In this document: piece after piece, positions 9,601 through 18,407 of the stretch
How positions within the stretch are numbered: position 1 is the first letter of the stretch
Layout: the number at the start of each line of letters is the position of its first letter
From: Bacteroidota bacterium
Lineage (GTDB): Bacteria > Bacteroidota > Bacteroidia > Chitinophagales > LD1
NCBI GenBank assembly: GCA_018267365.1
Contig: JAFDYQ010000008.1
Span: forward strand, 62,001-126,000
Length of the DNA: 64,000 bases
Direction: 5' to 3'
Notes under the pieces: model-generated
Told to the model about the DNA's origin: nothing
The model's database searches: none
What the model saw: only the letters and a program-made list of their open reading frames with translations
Program-made: the position numbers and the translations under genes

Positions 9601-11901
9601 TACCGACATGGAATCCTGTGCATACTGTAGTGCCTTACCCCACGGCATGGTATATCCATTGCGGGTCAGGTACTGGTACACATAGAGGCCATATTCATAT
9701 AGTTCCAGAGAGGTAGAGCTTTTGGCAGTAGCTGTGAAGGCTACAGCACACTTGCCAGGAGTCAATACGGATGACTGACTGAATGTAGGAATATATGTAG
9801 TGGCACCTGTATACGCTATATCTGAGATATCTCCTGATTGGCAGCCGTTTGAGTAGATGATAGGGAGCTTTTCATAGTTGGTCCAGTTGGCCGGGTTATC
9901 TACACTAATGTCAAAAGCTGTACCGGCTGCATGGCCAAAGAAGGTCATAAGGGACGCTCCACTATCTATACTGGCACGGATAATATCAGCAGAAGAATTG
10001 TCTATAGGCTGTGAGGTGGTCTTATAGATAGTCTGCGTGCGCGCCCCCCATAGCGTGTCTGCTGCCAGATTAGCGTAGTCGCCCAGATAGGAAGCAAAGG
10101 TCTCCTGCTCATAGAAGCCCGACCCACCGGAGAAGTGCATATTATGTTTCATCCATAGCTTCTTCTCCTTGGTCTGATAGGGATCTCCTGCTTGTGCCTG
10201 TACAGACTCGTATTTCTGTACTTTCTCCAGATAATGTGCGACATCAGATGGCTGAGTGGCGGCCAGGCGGCCTATAGCTACGAGTGGATGGTCACTGCCA
10301 CGGCGGCAGGCCAGCAGGATGTCAGACGGGCCCGCTCCAAACGGAGTGATCAGATCGCGATCATAAGCGTATGCACTAGTCCTCACATCATCATATTCAC
10401 GCCCTTTGCCTATCAAAAACACAAACTCGGGTTTGCGGCCCCATTTATCTACCGCATATTCTATAAAATTGCGTGTAGCCAGTGGGGTCTTTTGTACCCC
10501 GTAGCCAAACTGGTTGATGATCTGGTCTATATCGTATATCTCAGTGGTATATTTAGCAGAGCGGTACACCCTATAGTCTTCTACCCTATCTGCCCCTGAG
10601 CTATCACGGCGCAAGGATGGGTGCGTAATGATGACAAATGTACTCTGTAGCTGTGTGTAATCCTGAAAAGTGATCGTATCCATACGGGATATGGTACCGT
10701 ATGTAGCTGCATCTGTACGAAAGTACAGTTCACGTTCGCCACTCGCTGCCGGCAGCACAAATTTCTTTGGCAATGTAGCGGGAGGATCTGTACTCCTGAT
10801 GATGTACCCATTAGTAATATCATAAAGTAATGGCTGTGCTGAAGTAGTCACTACATTGCTGATACGGAAGTACCTCTGGCCGCTACCCGGCGCCATACGC
10901 CAGAAAAAGCGATTGACACCGCCAAAGTCATATTTACGCGGATAGTAGACGAAAATATTCACAAGCAGGTTTTGCTGCGAACTGACTCCTGATAGCTCCT
11001 GAAAAGGAACAGAATTAGTTGCGCTAAGCATCGTCAATGGCAAAGTATCTGAGAATGGATGATGACTAAAACCACCACTGCTGTTATCAAATACAAAGTC
11101 GTTTATAGTCGTTCCATTCCATTTGATAGTAAAGTGATGGTTTTCATAAGAACGGGTGAATACGTTCCCTTTTACAATGGCTGGCGGCCCAGCGGTATAT
11201 ACCGATGGAGTAGCTATGGGTAGAGTCTGCGGTGAGTTGCTGACATTGACCCATCCCCCACCCCATGCCTCATCCAGATCATATGTAGATTTGTAAAAAT
11301 AATCAGGAGCACCGATTTGAGTTCCAAAGGTAAATTTACCCCCCGATCCCGGCGCTATTATGCCATTGGGCCCGTAAAACCAATAGAAGGGATGAATAAA
11401 ATACTGCTCCTCAGTGAGAGATGGTATAGCTGCCGTATCATTATTTACAAATTGAAAACGGCGGTTGCCCCCCCCTGCCCTTGTAGTCAGATAATAGATG
11501 GATGTATCATTGAATAAGCTGTACATCGTATGTGGCTGCATACCAGACTGGGGATAGAGCGCAGAGTCGGCATCTCCATAGTTTCTCCTGCCATAAAACT
11601 CTATATAGCTGGTGCTGTCCAATATGCCACTACCATTGGCTGATATATAGATCGGCACCTGGGCACCATTGTGATAGAGGGCAAAATCATTGAGATTGAT
11701 AGCACCCAGGTTAGGTATGGAGTTATTGAGGGTCGTATAGGGAATCCTGTATATACTATCAGATTTAGGGATCACCTTTATCTTATAGTATATATGGCCA
11801 GGGGTATAATCTATCCACTCATTGCCATAGGTGCCTACATGTTGCGCCATAGCGCCGCAGGCTAGGCAGATAGCGAGTATTAAGGTGTAAATTTTGCGCA
11901 T
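6652..11901 (-). CDS. porU2: C25-family peptidase, PorU2-like putative type IX secretion sortase
   Basis: A very large (1749 residues) secreted protein with a signal peptide at residues 1-20 (ending GAMAQ). A gingipain-type C25 peptidase domain covers roughly 420-790, with the catalytic His in TFFGHAAG (H657) and the Cys in YSNGCQSG (C687). A long stretch of beta-sandwich-like repeats follows, and the last 90 residues have a FlgD-like ending (YWWDGRDEFGD, then NGTYFYRV). PorU is the cell-surface sortase that cuts C-terminal signals of type IX cargo and attaches the proteins to lipopolysaccharide; the longer forms are called PorU2. It starts 9 bases after the PorV/PorQ-like gene. A plain secreted C25 protease is possible, but the context and architecture favour the sortase type. 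Confidence 0.85.
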   Translation of the reverse strand: MRKIYTLILAICLACGAMAQHVGTYGNEWIDYTPGHIYYKIKVIPKSDSIYRIPYTTLNNSIPNLGAINLNDFALYHNGAQVPIYISANGSGILDSTSYIEFYGRRNYGDADSALYPQSGMQPHTMYSLFNDTSIYYLTTRAGGGNRRFQFVNNDTAAIPSLTEEQYFIHPFYWFYGPNGIIAPGSGGKFTFGTQIGAPDYFYKSTYDLDEAWGGGWVNVSNSPQTLPIATPSVYTAGPPAIVKGNVFTRSYENHHFTIKWNGTTINDFVFDNSSGGFSHHPFSDTLPLTMLSATNSVPFQELSGVSSQQNLLVNIFVYYPRKYDFGGVNRFFWRMAPGSGQRYFRISNVVTTSAQPLLYDITNGYIIRSTDPPATLPKKFVLPAASGERELYFRTDAATYGTISRMDTITFQDYTQLQSTFVIITHPSLRRDSSGADRVEDYRVYRSAKYTTEIYDIDQIINQFGYGVQKTPLATRNFIEYAVDKWGRKPEFVFLIGKGREYDDVRTSAYAYDRDLITPFGAGPSDILLACRRGSDHPLVAIGRLAATQPSDVAHYLEKVQKYESVQAQAGDPYQTKEKKLWMKHNMHFSGGSGFYEQETFASYLGDYANLAADTLWGARTQTIYKTTSQPIDNSSADIIRASIDSGASLMTFFGHAAGTAFDISVDNPANWTNYEKLPIIYSNGCQSGDISDIAYTGATTYIPTFSQSSVLTPGKCAVAFTATAKSSTSLELYEYGLYVYQYLTRNGYTMPWGKALQYAQDSMSVNYGGEDLAMQVAYDMTLHGDPALILNQYPKPDYEIDQNSLYFDPPVVNANVDTFQAKVIVANLGKAIKDSIQIRITRRYPTPSSPMSDTTLIYTWKVKAPYYMDTFSVKIATFPTLTTGYGQNTFTVYVENEHRIDEMSETNNGDNLNFSFAIQSDDIIPVYPYEFAIVPNQNVTLKASTVDPFAAPRNYKIQIDTAETFRHPIAQANIYQGGGVLHWRVPFQFKDSTVYYWRVSRDSINDTLSYRWHGSSFVYIQNEYPGWNQSHYYQYGHDNYQDNMYLAPDREFKFVKNINNLHVLSAWAFEAGGGPIPAAQIRWDYNSVTQYRYNTGGCGFAYGNGNSGGLTFAVIDTLTGQPWQSFQSSIGNVGDKYGNYQCTNNHNYAINGFDFNIQGAVQTPSTGATWPITIARFIDSIPSGCIIVMYSVNQPNWAGMDTGLVNKLASIGATGVRLLKSGAHPPAPYIFFTVKGDPSKSVQKMGINYQSAAEQDYDYGVLWPRGSFASPLIGPALDWGSFHWRYNAKENLTNDHQSVDIIGVSNNGLSTRLYTTNALDTAINFINASQFPYIRLKLNTDDSINHTPTQLYYWRVLYKKVPEAAINPAAHFVQNRDTFNTGDTLKVEMALENVSEISMDSMRTQYTLRGGSGLIPATIVKSDSLRAFDTQILKFTYPMSDSRLPGQDQLTIEANPIDALHQPEQYHFNNYAILNFRSISDKVNPLLDVTFDGRRIMNNDLVSAKPEILIQMKDENKTLALNDTSLAQVYIRYPGQTIPTLINYDNNILTFYPATGNISKNNTAKIAFKPTFMLDGVYDLLVRDKDRSGNFSSNSPSGRYEGTNINGVYYDYKISFNVITKSMISNVLNYPNPFTTRTQFIFTLTGSEVPEYMKIQIMTITGHVVKEIQRAELGDIHIGVNRTDYWWDGRDEFGDKLANGTYFYRVITKIDDKYADNMSSSQYGQFFNNTNIDQYFKHGFGKLVILR

Positions 11902-11910
11902 AGGCTATGC

Positions 11911-13059
11911 TTATTGCACGGTCACTTCCGGCGTTTTCTTTTTGATATTAATGTCTAACCTGAGCGAGATGACGTGAGAGTACAGACCATTATTCTGAGA
12001 CGATCCCTGTATTGCAGTCAGATTGGTCAGTGTGTAGTCTATCGCTATCACTTTGATCCGTACACCCGCACCGATACTAGGAGATACGCTGTAGTTGTGC
12101 TTACCATTTTCAGCATAGTAGCGCTGTATATTTGACACGCCCACGCGGATATAGCCTATCCGGGCATAGTTCATCTCCAGGCCTGCTGCGAGATCCAGGC
12201 TGATAGGCTTGCCCGGCAGGAGCACATTCCTGCGGCCATCTGTGGTCAGTATCACGTCGACTTCGGGCAGTATGAAGAATTTGTCTTTCACATTGACCTC
12301 ATAGGCGCCGGCCAGGTTGATGGTAGGAGCTGCGTACTCTATAGAGTTTTGCGGCAGCTCATTATTGGTCTGGAGCAGCACCTGCTTCTGGTCATTGTTA
12401 AACTTGAAAGACCAGGCATCAAAGGTGGTGGTGATATCGCGCAGCATCAGTCCGGCTCTCCAGCCCTTCTTGCGGTACTGCAGTCCGAGGTCTATACCAA
12501 ATCCGGTAGCGCTGCCAAAAGGGCCTACGGAGCGGTAGATCACTTTAGCCGTACCGCCTACAGACAGGCCGGGCACTTTGTCAAACTTCTGAGCATAGTG
12601 CAGCATAAAGGCATAGTCTGCGGTAGAGAACTTAGTGATCTTGCTATAGTCTATCGTGCCGTCAGGGCCTATCAGGAAGAGTGTATTAGGAATATCGTCC
12701 ACACCAAAGCGGAAGAAGGAGAAGCCAAGCACACGCTTGTGATCATTGAAAGGTACCGCAAAGGAACCGTAGTCATATTTGGCGATGCCGGCAAAATACT
12801 CTGAGTGCATCAGCCCCACCTGAAAGGTATTGGGGATATTGGCCAGGCCGGCGGGATTGTAGTAGCCGGAGTAGACATCCTCCGTAGAGGCTGCTTGTGC
12901 ATTGCCCATACCTAGCCCACGCGCTCCTACGCCTATATTAAGGAAGTCATTGGTATACTTCCTGATCTCGCCTTGTGCAAATGTGTGCGAGCCTGCCAGT
13001 AAAAAACACAGTCCGTATAGTAGTTTCCTCATGCCGGGTTTCGGGGTTCCTTTTGTCAT
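11911..13059 (-). CDS. PorV/PorQ family outer-membrane beta-barrel protein
   Basis: A 382-residue exported protein. Mature sequence begins near residue 30 after SHTFAQ and carries the family signature IGVGARGLGMGNA followed by YSGYYNPAGLAN (about residues 41-75). The remainder alternates polar and hydrophobic residues as in FadL-like barrels. PorV carries type IX cargo to the sortase PorU and PorQ is an associated barrel; the gene order (barrel, then PorU-like) supports that link. The ATG at 13059 overlaps the upstream stop in a TAATG, suggesting translational coupling. An internal ATG at 13032 gives a tidier signal peptide and could be the true start. Confidence 0.85.
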   Translation of the reverse strand: MTKGTPKPGMRKLLYGLCFLLAGSHTFAQGEIRKYTNDFLNIGVGARGLGMGNAQAASTEDVYSGYYNPAGLANIPNTFQVGLMHSEYFAGIAKYDYGSFAVPFNDHKRVLGFSFFRFGVDDIPNTLFLIGPDGTIDYSKITKFSTADYAFMLHYAQKFDKVPGLSVGGTAKVIYRSVGPFGSATGFGIDLGLQYRKKGWRAGLMLRDITTTFDAWSFKFNNDQKQVLLQTNNELPQNSIEYAAPTINLAGAYEVNVKDKFFILPEVDVILTTDGRRNVLLPGKPISLDLAAGLEMNYARIGYIRVGVSNIQRYYAENGKHNYSVSPSIGAGVRIKVIAIDYTLTNLTAIQGSSQNNGLYSHVISLRLDINIKKKTPEVTVQ

Positions 13060-13718
13060 TATTTTACTTCCAGTAGTTTATGCCACCTATAACGCATTTC
13101 ACCTTCTATATTGTGGAGGGCACCGAGTAATTTTGCCCGGTCCTCATCCGTGAAATCCACGCCTATGGCCCTTTTTGTCGTTCTCACGATCCCTTCTGCA
13201 GCGCCATCCGTCCGGTCAAAGTACTGCAGGAATCTGATCTCCATAAACCGGTCAAACGCCAGCAGAGTTCTTGCCACCTGACTATCAGGCATGATACAGT
13301 TTAAATATACGCCCAATTTATCTCTTTCTACTGACTCCAGCAAGTCGTAATACACATTTACCAGACTGGCATCAGCGGCTATCAGTTGCCTGTCCAGCAT
13401 CAGCTCCACAGCTATGTGTGCCACAAAGGATAGCCTGTACCGGTCGCGGTCCAGGCCGCTATCTATCAGTGCATCCAGCGCATGAGCCCCGGCTTCCTCA
13501 AATGACGTTGATCCATGAAACTGTTTGTCCACGTCGTAGTGCCGCAGCACACCCGCGTGGATACGCGCAGTAATACCGGTCATGGTCCACTCATTTTTAC
13601 GGATGACGGCGTTATATGTTCGGGTGAAACCGGCAGATATATCGGGCAAAAGTGCTCCCACTATCCGGTACGGATCGGGCTCGTGCCGGTCCACGTAGTA
13701 GTGAGAAAGAAAGTGCAT
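13059..13718 (-). CDS. Acyl carrier protein phosphodiesterase-like protein (AcpH/DUF479 type)
   Basis: A 219-residue soluble protein. The opening MHFLSHYYVDR, the IVGALLPDI segment and the later RIHAGVLRHYDVDKQFHGS segment match the layout of AcpH-type proteins, which begin with xFLAHL, have GNFLGD and then a LHRxID motif. Here several of those residues are changed, so phosphodiesterase activity is uncertain. It is the first gene of a leftward three-gene unit with the PorV/PorQ-like and PorU2-like genes, overlapping the next start by one base. What an AcpH-like protein would do for type IX secretion is unknown; it may simply share the transcript. Confidence 0.55.
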   Translation of the reverse strand: MHFLSHYYVDRHEPDPYRIVGALLPDISAGFTRTYNAVIRKNEWTMTGITARIHAGVLRHYDVDKQFHGSTSFEEAGAHALDALIDSGLDRDRYRLSFVAHIAVELMLDRQLIAADASLVNVYYDLLESVERDKLGVYLNCIMPDSQVARTLLAFDRFMEIRFLQYFDRTDGAAEGIVRTTKRAIGVDFTDEDRAKLLGALHNIEGEMRYRWHKLLEVK

Positions 13719-13902
13719 CGCGTATAACTATTTCAAAACGAAAGTATATTTTAGCCCTGCAATAGCCGCAGCCATATCTCCACCGGATCTTTTCAGTGCA
13801 TGATTTAGCATACATAGATGACGTGTGGGCGTAGCACTGCTTACTCCGGTACAAAAGGCTATTTGTAACTATCTGATAAACAATAAACGATTTAATAGAA
13901 AG

Positions 13903-15177
13903 ATGGGATTTGTAGATGAACTGAAATGGAGGGGTATGCTGCAGGATATCATGCCCGGCACTGAGGAACTGCTAAATAAGGGTATGGTAAAAGGCTATAT
14001 CGGCTTTGACCCTACGGCAGATAGCCTAGGCGTGGGCAACCTGGTACAGATCATGAACCTGCTGCACCTGCAGAAAGCCGGCCACAAGCCGATAGCCCTG
14101 ATAGGCGGCGCCACCGGTATGGTGGGAGATCCATCCGGTAAAAACGAAGAACGCAACCTGCTGAATGAAGAAGTGCTGAACCACAACATAGCCTGCCAGA
14201 AAAGGCAGCTGGAGAAGTTTCTCAACTTCGGTGAAGGTGAGAATGCAGCCGAGCTGGTCAATAACTATGACTGGTTTAAGAATTTTACTTTCCTCGACTT
14301 TATCCGCGATGTGGGCAAGCACATCACGGTAAACTATATGATGGCGAAGGACTCGGTGCAAAACCGCCTGGAGAACGGAATGTCCTTTACAGAGTTTACC
14401 TATCAGCTGGTGCAGGGGTACGACTTCTACTACCTGTGGAAGAACCACGGCGTGATGCTGCAGCTGGGCGGCTCGGATCAGTGGGGCAATATCGTAACGG
14501 GCACCGAGCTGATCCGCCGCAAGGACGGAGGCGAGGCCTACGCACTCACTACAAAGCTGATCCGCAAGGCTGACGGTACTAAGTTTGGCAAGACGGCCAG
14601 TGGCAATATATGGCTGGACCCGGCCAAGACATCGCCGTATAAGTTCTATCAGTTTTGGCTCAATACATCTGACGAAGATGCCGCGACGTACATCCGCATA
14701 TTTACGCTGAAGAATAAAGAGGAAATAGAAGCGATAGAAGAAGCGCATAAGGCAGAGCCACACCTGCGCCGGCTGCAAAAGGCGCTGGCAGAAGATATCA
14801 CCATCCGCGTGCACTCTGAGGAGGATCTGAAGAGAGCCATCGCTGCCTCTGAGATACTCTTTGGCAACTCAACGGCAGACGCCCTGCAATCACTGAGCGA
14901 GCAGGATATACTGGATGTATTTGAAGGGGTACCTACTTTTGCTGTGACTAAATCGCAACTCAACGAAGGCGTGGAGGTACTCCACCTGCTCTCAGAATCT
15001 GCGAAGGTATTTCCATCAAAGGGAGAGGCACGCCGCAGCCTGCAGGAAAATGCGGTGAGCATCAATAAGGCCAAAGTGACACTGGAGTCTAAAGTATCTA
15101 CAACCGACCTGCTCAATGGCAAATACCTGATCGCACAAAAGGGCAAGAAGAACTACTACCTGCTGGTGGCAGAGTAG
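13903..15177 (+). CDS. tyrS: Tyrosyl-tRNA synthetase
   Basis: Class I synthetase of 424 residues that charges tRNA-Tyr in the cytoplasm. The HIGH-equivalent motif is LGVGNL near residues 42-47, and the KMSKS-equivalent is KFGKT near residue 230. Tyrosine-pocket residues appear in [10 protein letters not shown]. The C-terminal 65 residues form the S4 RNA-binding domain. An upstream in-frame extension to 13825 exists but begins at a non-ATG codon and adds 26 residues unlike the family; the ATG at 13903 ([11 protein letters not shown]) matches TyrS N-termini and is preferred. Confidence 0.97.
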   Translation: MGFVDELKWRGMLQDIMPGTEELLNKGMVKGYIGFDPTADSLGVGNLVQIMNLLHLQKAGHKPIALIGGATGMVGDPSGKNEERNLLNEEVLNHNIACQKRQLEKFLNFGEGENAAELVNNYDWFKNFTFLDFIRDVGKHITVNYMMAKDSVQNRLENGMSFTEFTYQLVQGYDFYYLWKNHGVMLQLGGSDQWGNIVTGTELIRRKDGGEAYALTTKLIRKADGTKFGKTASGNIWLDPAKTSPYKFYQFWLNTSDEDAATYIRIFTLKNKEEIEAIEEAHKAEPHLRRLQKALAEDITIRVHSEEDLKRAIAASEILFGNSTADALQSLSEQDILDVFEGVPTFAVTKSQLNEGVEVLHLLSESAKVFPSKGEARRSLQENAVSINKAKVTLESKVSTTDLLNGKYLIAQKGKKNYYLLVAE

Positions 15178-15208
15178 TGATCCATAGAAATGTATTACCT
15201 TTATATCT

Positions 15209-15406
15209 ATGAGAGGTATAGAACACAATCTACCGGTACAGATCGAGCAAATACTGTCGTGGGTACGTCAATGCTCTACCGAGGAAAAACAAATGATCCT
15301 CCGGGAGCTGATGGATGATACGCAATCTCTGACGATGGTGAGCGAGCCTAGCCTGAGCAAAGATTGGTGTGATGCTGATGAGGATGAAGCCTGGAAAGAT
15401 CTATGA
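15209..15406 (+). CDS. Putative antitoxin of a PemK/MazF-type pair
   Basis: A 65-residue acidic protein without a signal peptide. Its C-terminus, LSKDWCDADEDEAWKDL, is of the type that short antitoxins use to cover a PemK/MazF-like toxin. It starts 31 bases after tyrS and its stop overlaps the toxin start in an ATGA, the usual arrangement for such pairs. The N-terminal half is helical and may dimerise, but no clear ribbon-helix-helix or AbrB DNA-binding motif is visible. The assignment rests mostly on the neighbour. Confidence 0.7.
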   Translation: MRGIEHNLPVQIEQILSWVRQCSTEEKQMILRELMDDTQSLTMVSEPSLSKDWCDADEDEAWKDL

Positions 15407-15723
15407 AAGGAGACGTAGTAATAATTCCATTCCCGTTTTCTGATTTATCAGGCGCAAAGAGGCGCCCCGCCTTAGTCATAGCCGATTGGGGAGGCGATGA
15501 TCTCATCCTCTGCCAGATCACAAGCAAGTCTAAAAACGATGGATATGAAGTAGAGTTGGATCCGTCGGGATTTACCTTCGGCAATCTGCCTGTGATTAGT
15601 AATATTCGTCCTAATAAAATCTTTACCGCTGCACGTACTACCATACTCACTACGCGTGGTCATATTTCGGATCAGAAGTACCGCCAAGTTTATCAGAAGT
15701 TGAAGCTTCTTTTTAAGCTATAG
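15403..15723 (+). CDS. PemK/MazF-like toxin, endoribonuclease family
   Basis: A 106-residue protein with the fold signature MKGDVVIIPFPFSD, then RRPALVIAD, and a C-terminal PNKIFTA segment, as in PemK/MazF proteins, which cut mRNA to slow growth. The ATG lies within the last codons of the antitoxin (ATGA overlap). The last 11 bases overlap the convergent pabB gene. Whether the toxin is active cannot be judged; the Arg in KRRPALV and the Thr/Ser of the active-site region appear intact. Confidence 0.85.
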   Translation: MKGDVVIIPFPFSDLSGAKRRPALVIADWGGDDLILCQITSKSKNDGYEVELDPSGFTFGNLPVISNIRPNKIFTAARTTILTTRGHISDQKYRQVYQKLKLLFKL

Positions 15724-17035
15724 TAGCATCCAGCGCAGCCAGTAGTCCTTTAGCCTTTAGCAGCATCTCCTCATACTCCGCGTGAGGGTCGGCATCGTAG
15801 GTGATGGCTCCACCTACCTGTATAGATAGATAGTGTGATGCTGCATCATAAAAGATACTCCGTATCACGACATTCAGGTCGCAGTCGCCACCCGGAGTGA
15901 AGTAACCGACGGAGCCGGAGTAGAGCCCGCGGCGCTGGTCTTCGTATGCCTCTATATTTTTCATCACCTCTACCTTGGGCGCACCTGTCATACTGCCCAT
16001 AGGGAAGGCATGACGGATGATATCTACCGGGTGCACGTCCTCTCCTACTGTAGCGGTGATGGTAGAGATCATCTGATGCACAGTAGCGAACTCATAAATA
16101 CCAAACAGCTCTTCCACTTTCACCGTACCGGTCTCAGCAGTGTGGGCGAGATCATTGCGCACGAGGTCTACGATCATAACATTCTCCGCGCGCTCTTTGA
16201 TGCTGTGCAGCAGCGCATCTTTGAGCTGCCGGTCTTCCTTGGGTGTAGCGCCCTTGCGCGTAGTGCCCTTGATAGGCTGCGAGATGATCTGTACGCCCTG
16301 CTTCTTCAAGAAGCGTTCGGGGCTGGCGCAGAGCATATACTTATCACCTAACCGGAAGAAAGAACTGAAAGGTGCGCGGGCTGTAGCATTCAGTGTCTCA
16401 AAAACACGGAGCGGATCTATCTCTGTCTGCTCCGCATAAAACTCGCAGCAGTAGTTCATCTCATAGAAATCTCCGGCTACGATCTGGTCTTTGATGCGGG
16501 AGACGTTGGCTAGGTATTTCTCTTTCGATGTACGCGGAGAAAGGGACAACGGACGATGGACGACGGACGACGAAAGTGCATTATCCGTGGTCCGTGGTCC
16601 GTGGTCTGTCACCATTATCCTTTCGTATAGGTCAAAAGCCTCGGGATAGTTGCGGTTAATGGTCACTTTGCCGGAACGACACTCTATGATGTAGCGTGGC
16701 TTAAAGAAATACATGAGTGGCCAGTGCATGCCGTCCTGATTAGCGCTCGAGAGCCGCTCGGTCTGATCTTTCAGCTCATACGTGAGGAAGCCGAAGACTT
16801 TGTCATTAATGTCAGCTGTGAATTTCTTTAACGCGTCAAAACTATCCGTGCGGTCTGCGCAGAAGTCCAGGGCATCTACGGCGAGTATCCACTCCACAGA
16901 GGCATACCTATCGAGCTGATAGTCGCAGCTATCGAGCAGGCATACCGTCTGAAACTGTGCTGCCCAGCGCAAGGCATGCCGCCGGAAAAGGGCGATATCT
17001 GATACGGGGAATGTGGTAGTATCTGCCAAAATCAA
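15713..17035 (-). CDS. pabB: Aminodeoxychorismate synthase component I / anthranilate synthase-like
   Basis: A 440-residue chorismate-using enzyme. The motif PIKGT at residues 254-258 contains the Lys (K256) that marks aminodeoxychorismate synthase rather than anthranilate synthase (PIAGT). Later conserved blocks are AENVMIVDLVRNDL and GSMTGAPK. It makes the p-aminobenzoate precursor of folate with a glutaminase partner that is not in the window. Residues about 142-164 are encoded by a periodic hairpin repeat (see the repeat at 16544-16611), between the N-terminal and catalytic regions. The start is a TTG at 17035; no ATG is available. The frame stays open back to the pgk stop, through a second repeat, so the original start may have been altered. 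Confidence 0.88.
   Translation of the reverse strand: MILADTTTFPVSDIALFRRHALRWAAQFQTVCLLDSCDYQLDRYASVEWILAVDALDFCADRTDSFDALKKFTADINDKVFGFLTYELKDQTERLSSANQDGMHWPLMYFFKPRYIIECRSGKVTINRNYPEAFDLYERIMVTDHGPRTTDNALSSSVVHRPLSLSPRTSKEKYLANVSRIKDQIVAGDFYEMNYCCEFYAEQTEIDPLRVFETLNATARAPFSSFFRLGDKYMLCASPERFLKKQGVQIISQPIKGTTRKGATPKEDRQLKDALLHSIKERAENVMIVDLVRNDLAHTAETGTVKVEELFGIYEFATVHQMISTITATVGEDVHPVDIIRHAFPMGSMTGAPKVEVMKNIEAYEDQRRGLYSGSVGYFTPGGDCDLNVVIRSIFYDAASHYLSIQVGGAITYDADPHAEYEEMLLKAKGLLAALDATIA
16544..16611. repeat. Hairpin made of heptad repeats, inside pabB
   Basis: The plus strand has four heptads of the type GGACGAC (GGACAAC, GGACGAT, GGACGAC, GGACGAC), a spacer of about 12 bases, then CCGTGGT three times and CTGTCAC. 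The two arms are imperfect complements. A related half-element with the same heptad on the other strand is at 22739-22766. The element is translated in frame as part of pabB (residues about 142-164, rich in Thr, Ser, Arg, Pro). Confidence 0.85.
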
Positions 17036-17039
17036 TACA

Positions 17040-17069
17040 AGATTCCTCCGCTGCGCTGCGGAATGACAA
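17040..17069. repeat. Short hairpin repeat between pgk and pabB
   Basis: The sequence GATTCCTCCGCTGCGCTGCG followed by GAATGACA forms a small hairpin (TCCGC with GCGGA). I recall near-identical motifs as dispersed repeats in many bacterial genomes. It fills most of the 42-base gap between the two genes. Copy number in this genome cannot be seen from here. Confidence 0.6.
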
Positions 17070-17077
17070 AATGCAAT

Positions 17078-18298
17078 TTATCCCCTGATAGCTTTGATAC
17101 CAGGTAGTTCCTTGCCCTCAAAATACTCGAGCAGGGCGCCGCCACCGGTAGAGACATAGCTCACCCGGTCTGCCAGGCCAAACTGATTGACCGCAGCTAC
17201 AGAGTCGCCACCGCCTACGAGGCTGAAGGCACCATTCTGCGTAGCAGCAGCCACGGCCTCTGCTACGGCCTTCGTACCTTTCTGAAACTTCTCCATCTCA
17301 AAGACGCCCATCGGGCCATTCCAGAGGATGGTCTTTGAATTTCTGATCACGTCAGAAAATTCAGCTATCGCTTTCTCACCTATATCGAGGCCCATCCAGC
17401 CATCAGGTATATTGTTATTGTCTGCCTCTTTACTATCTGCGTCGTTAGCAAATTTGTCTGCTATGATAGAGTCTGCCGGCAGGAGTATCCTACAGCCTTG
17501 CGCTGCTGCCTTTGCCAGCACCTCTTTGGCCGTGTCGAGGCGGTCATCCTCCACGAGCGAGTTGCCTATCTTGCCACCTTGCGCCTTGAAGAAGGTGTAC
17601 GCCATACCACCGCCTATGATGATGTTATCAGCCTTGGGGATCAGGTTTTCTATGATCAGCATCTTGTCGGAGACCTTCGCGCCACCGAGTATCGCTGTAA
17701 AAGGCTTCTCTGCACTGAGTATCACCTTGTCAGCATTCTTGATCTCGGCAGCCATCAGGTAGCCAAACATCTTTTTGTCATCGCTGTAATAATTGACCAC
17801 GATAGTAGTAGAGGCATGCGCGCGGTGCGCCGTGCCAAAGGCATCATTCACATAGACATCACCGTGCTTAGATAGCTTCTCTGCAAAAGCTGCATCGCCT
17901 TTTTCTTCCTCCTTGTAGAAGCGGAGATTTTCCAGCAGGATCACCTCACCCGGTTTGAGATCGGCAGAAAGACGGAATGCCTCCTCTCCTATACAGTCCC
18001 CGGCAAATTTTACCTCTGTACCCAGCAGCTCAGATGTACGGGCTACTACGTTTTTCAGCGTATGCTTTGCGTAGTCTACCGTGCCGTCTTCTTTCAGCTT
18101 CTTGAGCGGGCGGCCCAGGTGGCTCATCAGGATCACCGCGCCTCCATCCTTCAGTATCTTCTGTATGGTAGGCACCGCGGCACGGATGCGACTATCGTCA
18201 GAGACATGGTACTGCTTGTCCAGTGGCACATTGAAGTCTACTCTGATGAGTGCCTTGTGACCGGAAAAATTGAGGGAGTCGATAGTCTTGATGTCCAT
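17078..18298 (-). CDS. pgk: Phosphoglycerate kinase
   Basis: Cytoplasmic glycolytic enzyme of 406 residues that moves the phosphate of 1,3-bisphosphoglycerate to ADP. Signature [11 protein letters not shown] is at residues 17-27, substrate-binding SHLGRP near 59-64, and the nucleotide-binding GGGDSVAAV near 363-371. Length is slightly above the usual 390-400 because of an insertion ([11 protein letters not shown]) near residue 285. It stands directly upstream of pabB on the same strand with a 42-base gap and is divergent from tRNA-Glu. Confidence 0.98.
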   Translation of the reverse strand: MDIKTIDSLNFSGHKALIRVDFNVPLDKQYHVSDDSRIRAAVPTIQKILKDGGAVILMSHLGRPLKKLKEDGTVDYAKHTLKNVVARTSELLGTEVKFAGDCIGEEAFRLSADLKPGEVILLENLRFYKEEEKGDAAFAEKLSKHGDVYVNDAFGTAHRAHASTTIVVNYYSDDKKMFGYLMAAEIKNADKVILSAEKPFTAILGGAKVSDKMLIIENLIPKADNIIIGGGMAYTFFKAQGGKIGNSLVEDDRLDTAKEVLAKAAAQGCRILLPADSIIADKFANDADSKEADNNNIPDGWMGLDIGEKAIAEFSDVIRNSKTILWNGPMGVFEMEKFQKGTKAVAEAVAAATQNGAFSLVGGGDSVAAVNQFGLADRVSYVSTGGGALLEYFEGKELPGIKAIRG

Positions 18299-18370
18299 TG
18301 CGTGTTGATAGTTTTGAGGTGGCTAAAATACTTTTTTGGATAAAAATGTATGGCATTCCACAGAAATTTC

Positions 18371-18378
18371 TACATTTG
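18371..18378 (+). promoter_or_regulatory. -7 box of the tRNA-Glu promoter
   Basis: TACATTTG is a perfect TAnnTTTG element, 29 bases before the first base of the mature tRNA. No matching TTTG lies at the usual 19-20 base distance upstream. Confidence 0.6.
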
Positions 18379-18407
18379 CGCTCCGCAACAACGGAAAACG
18401 AAAGTTT

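Noticed and set aside
6652-11901. Classical porU with porV (short form)
   Set aside because: At 1749 residues with long C-terminal repeats it fits the PorU2 type better; I could not distinguish PorV from PorQ for its partner.
14026-14814. 262-codon minus-strand frame opposite tyrS
   Set aside because: tyrS is certain; the antisense product has no recognisable domain.
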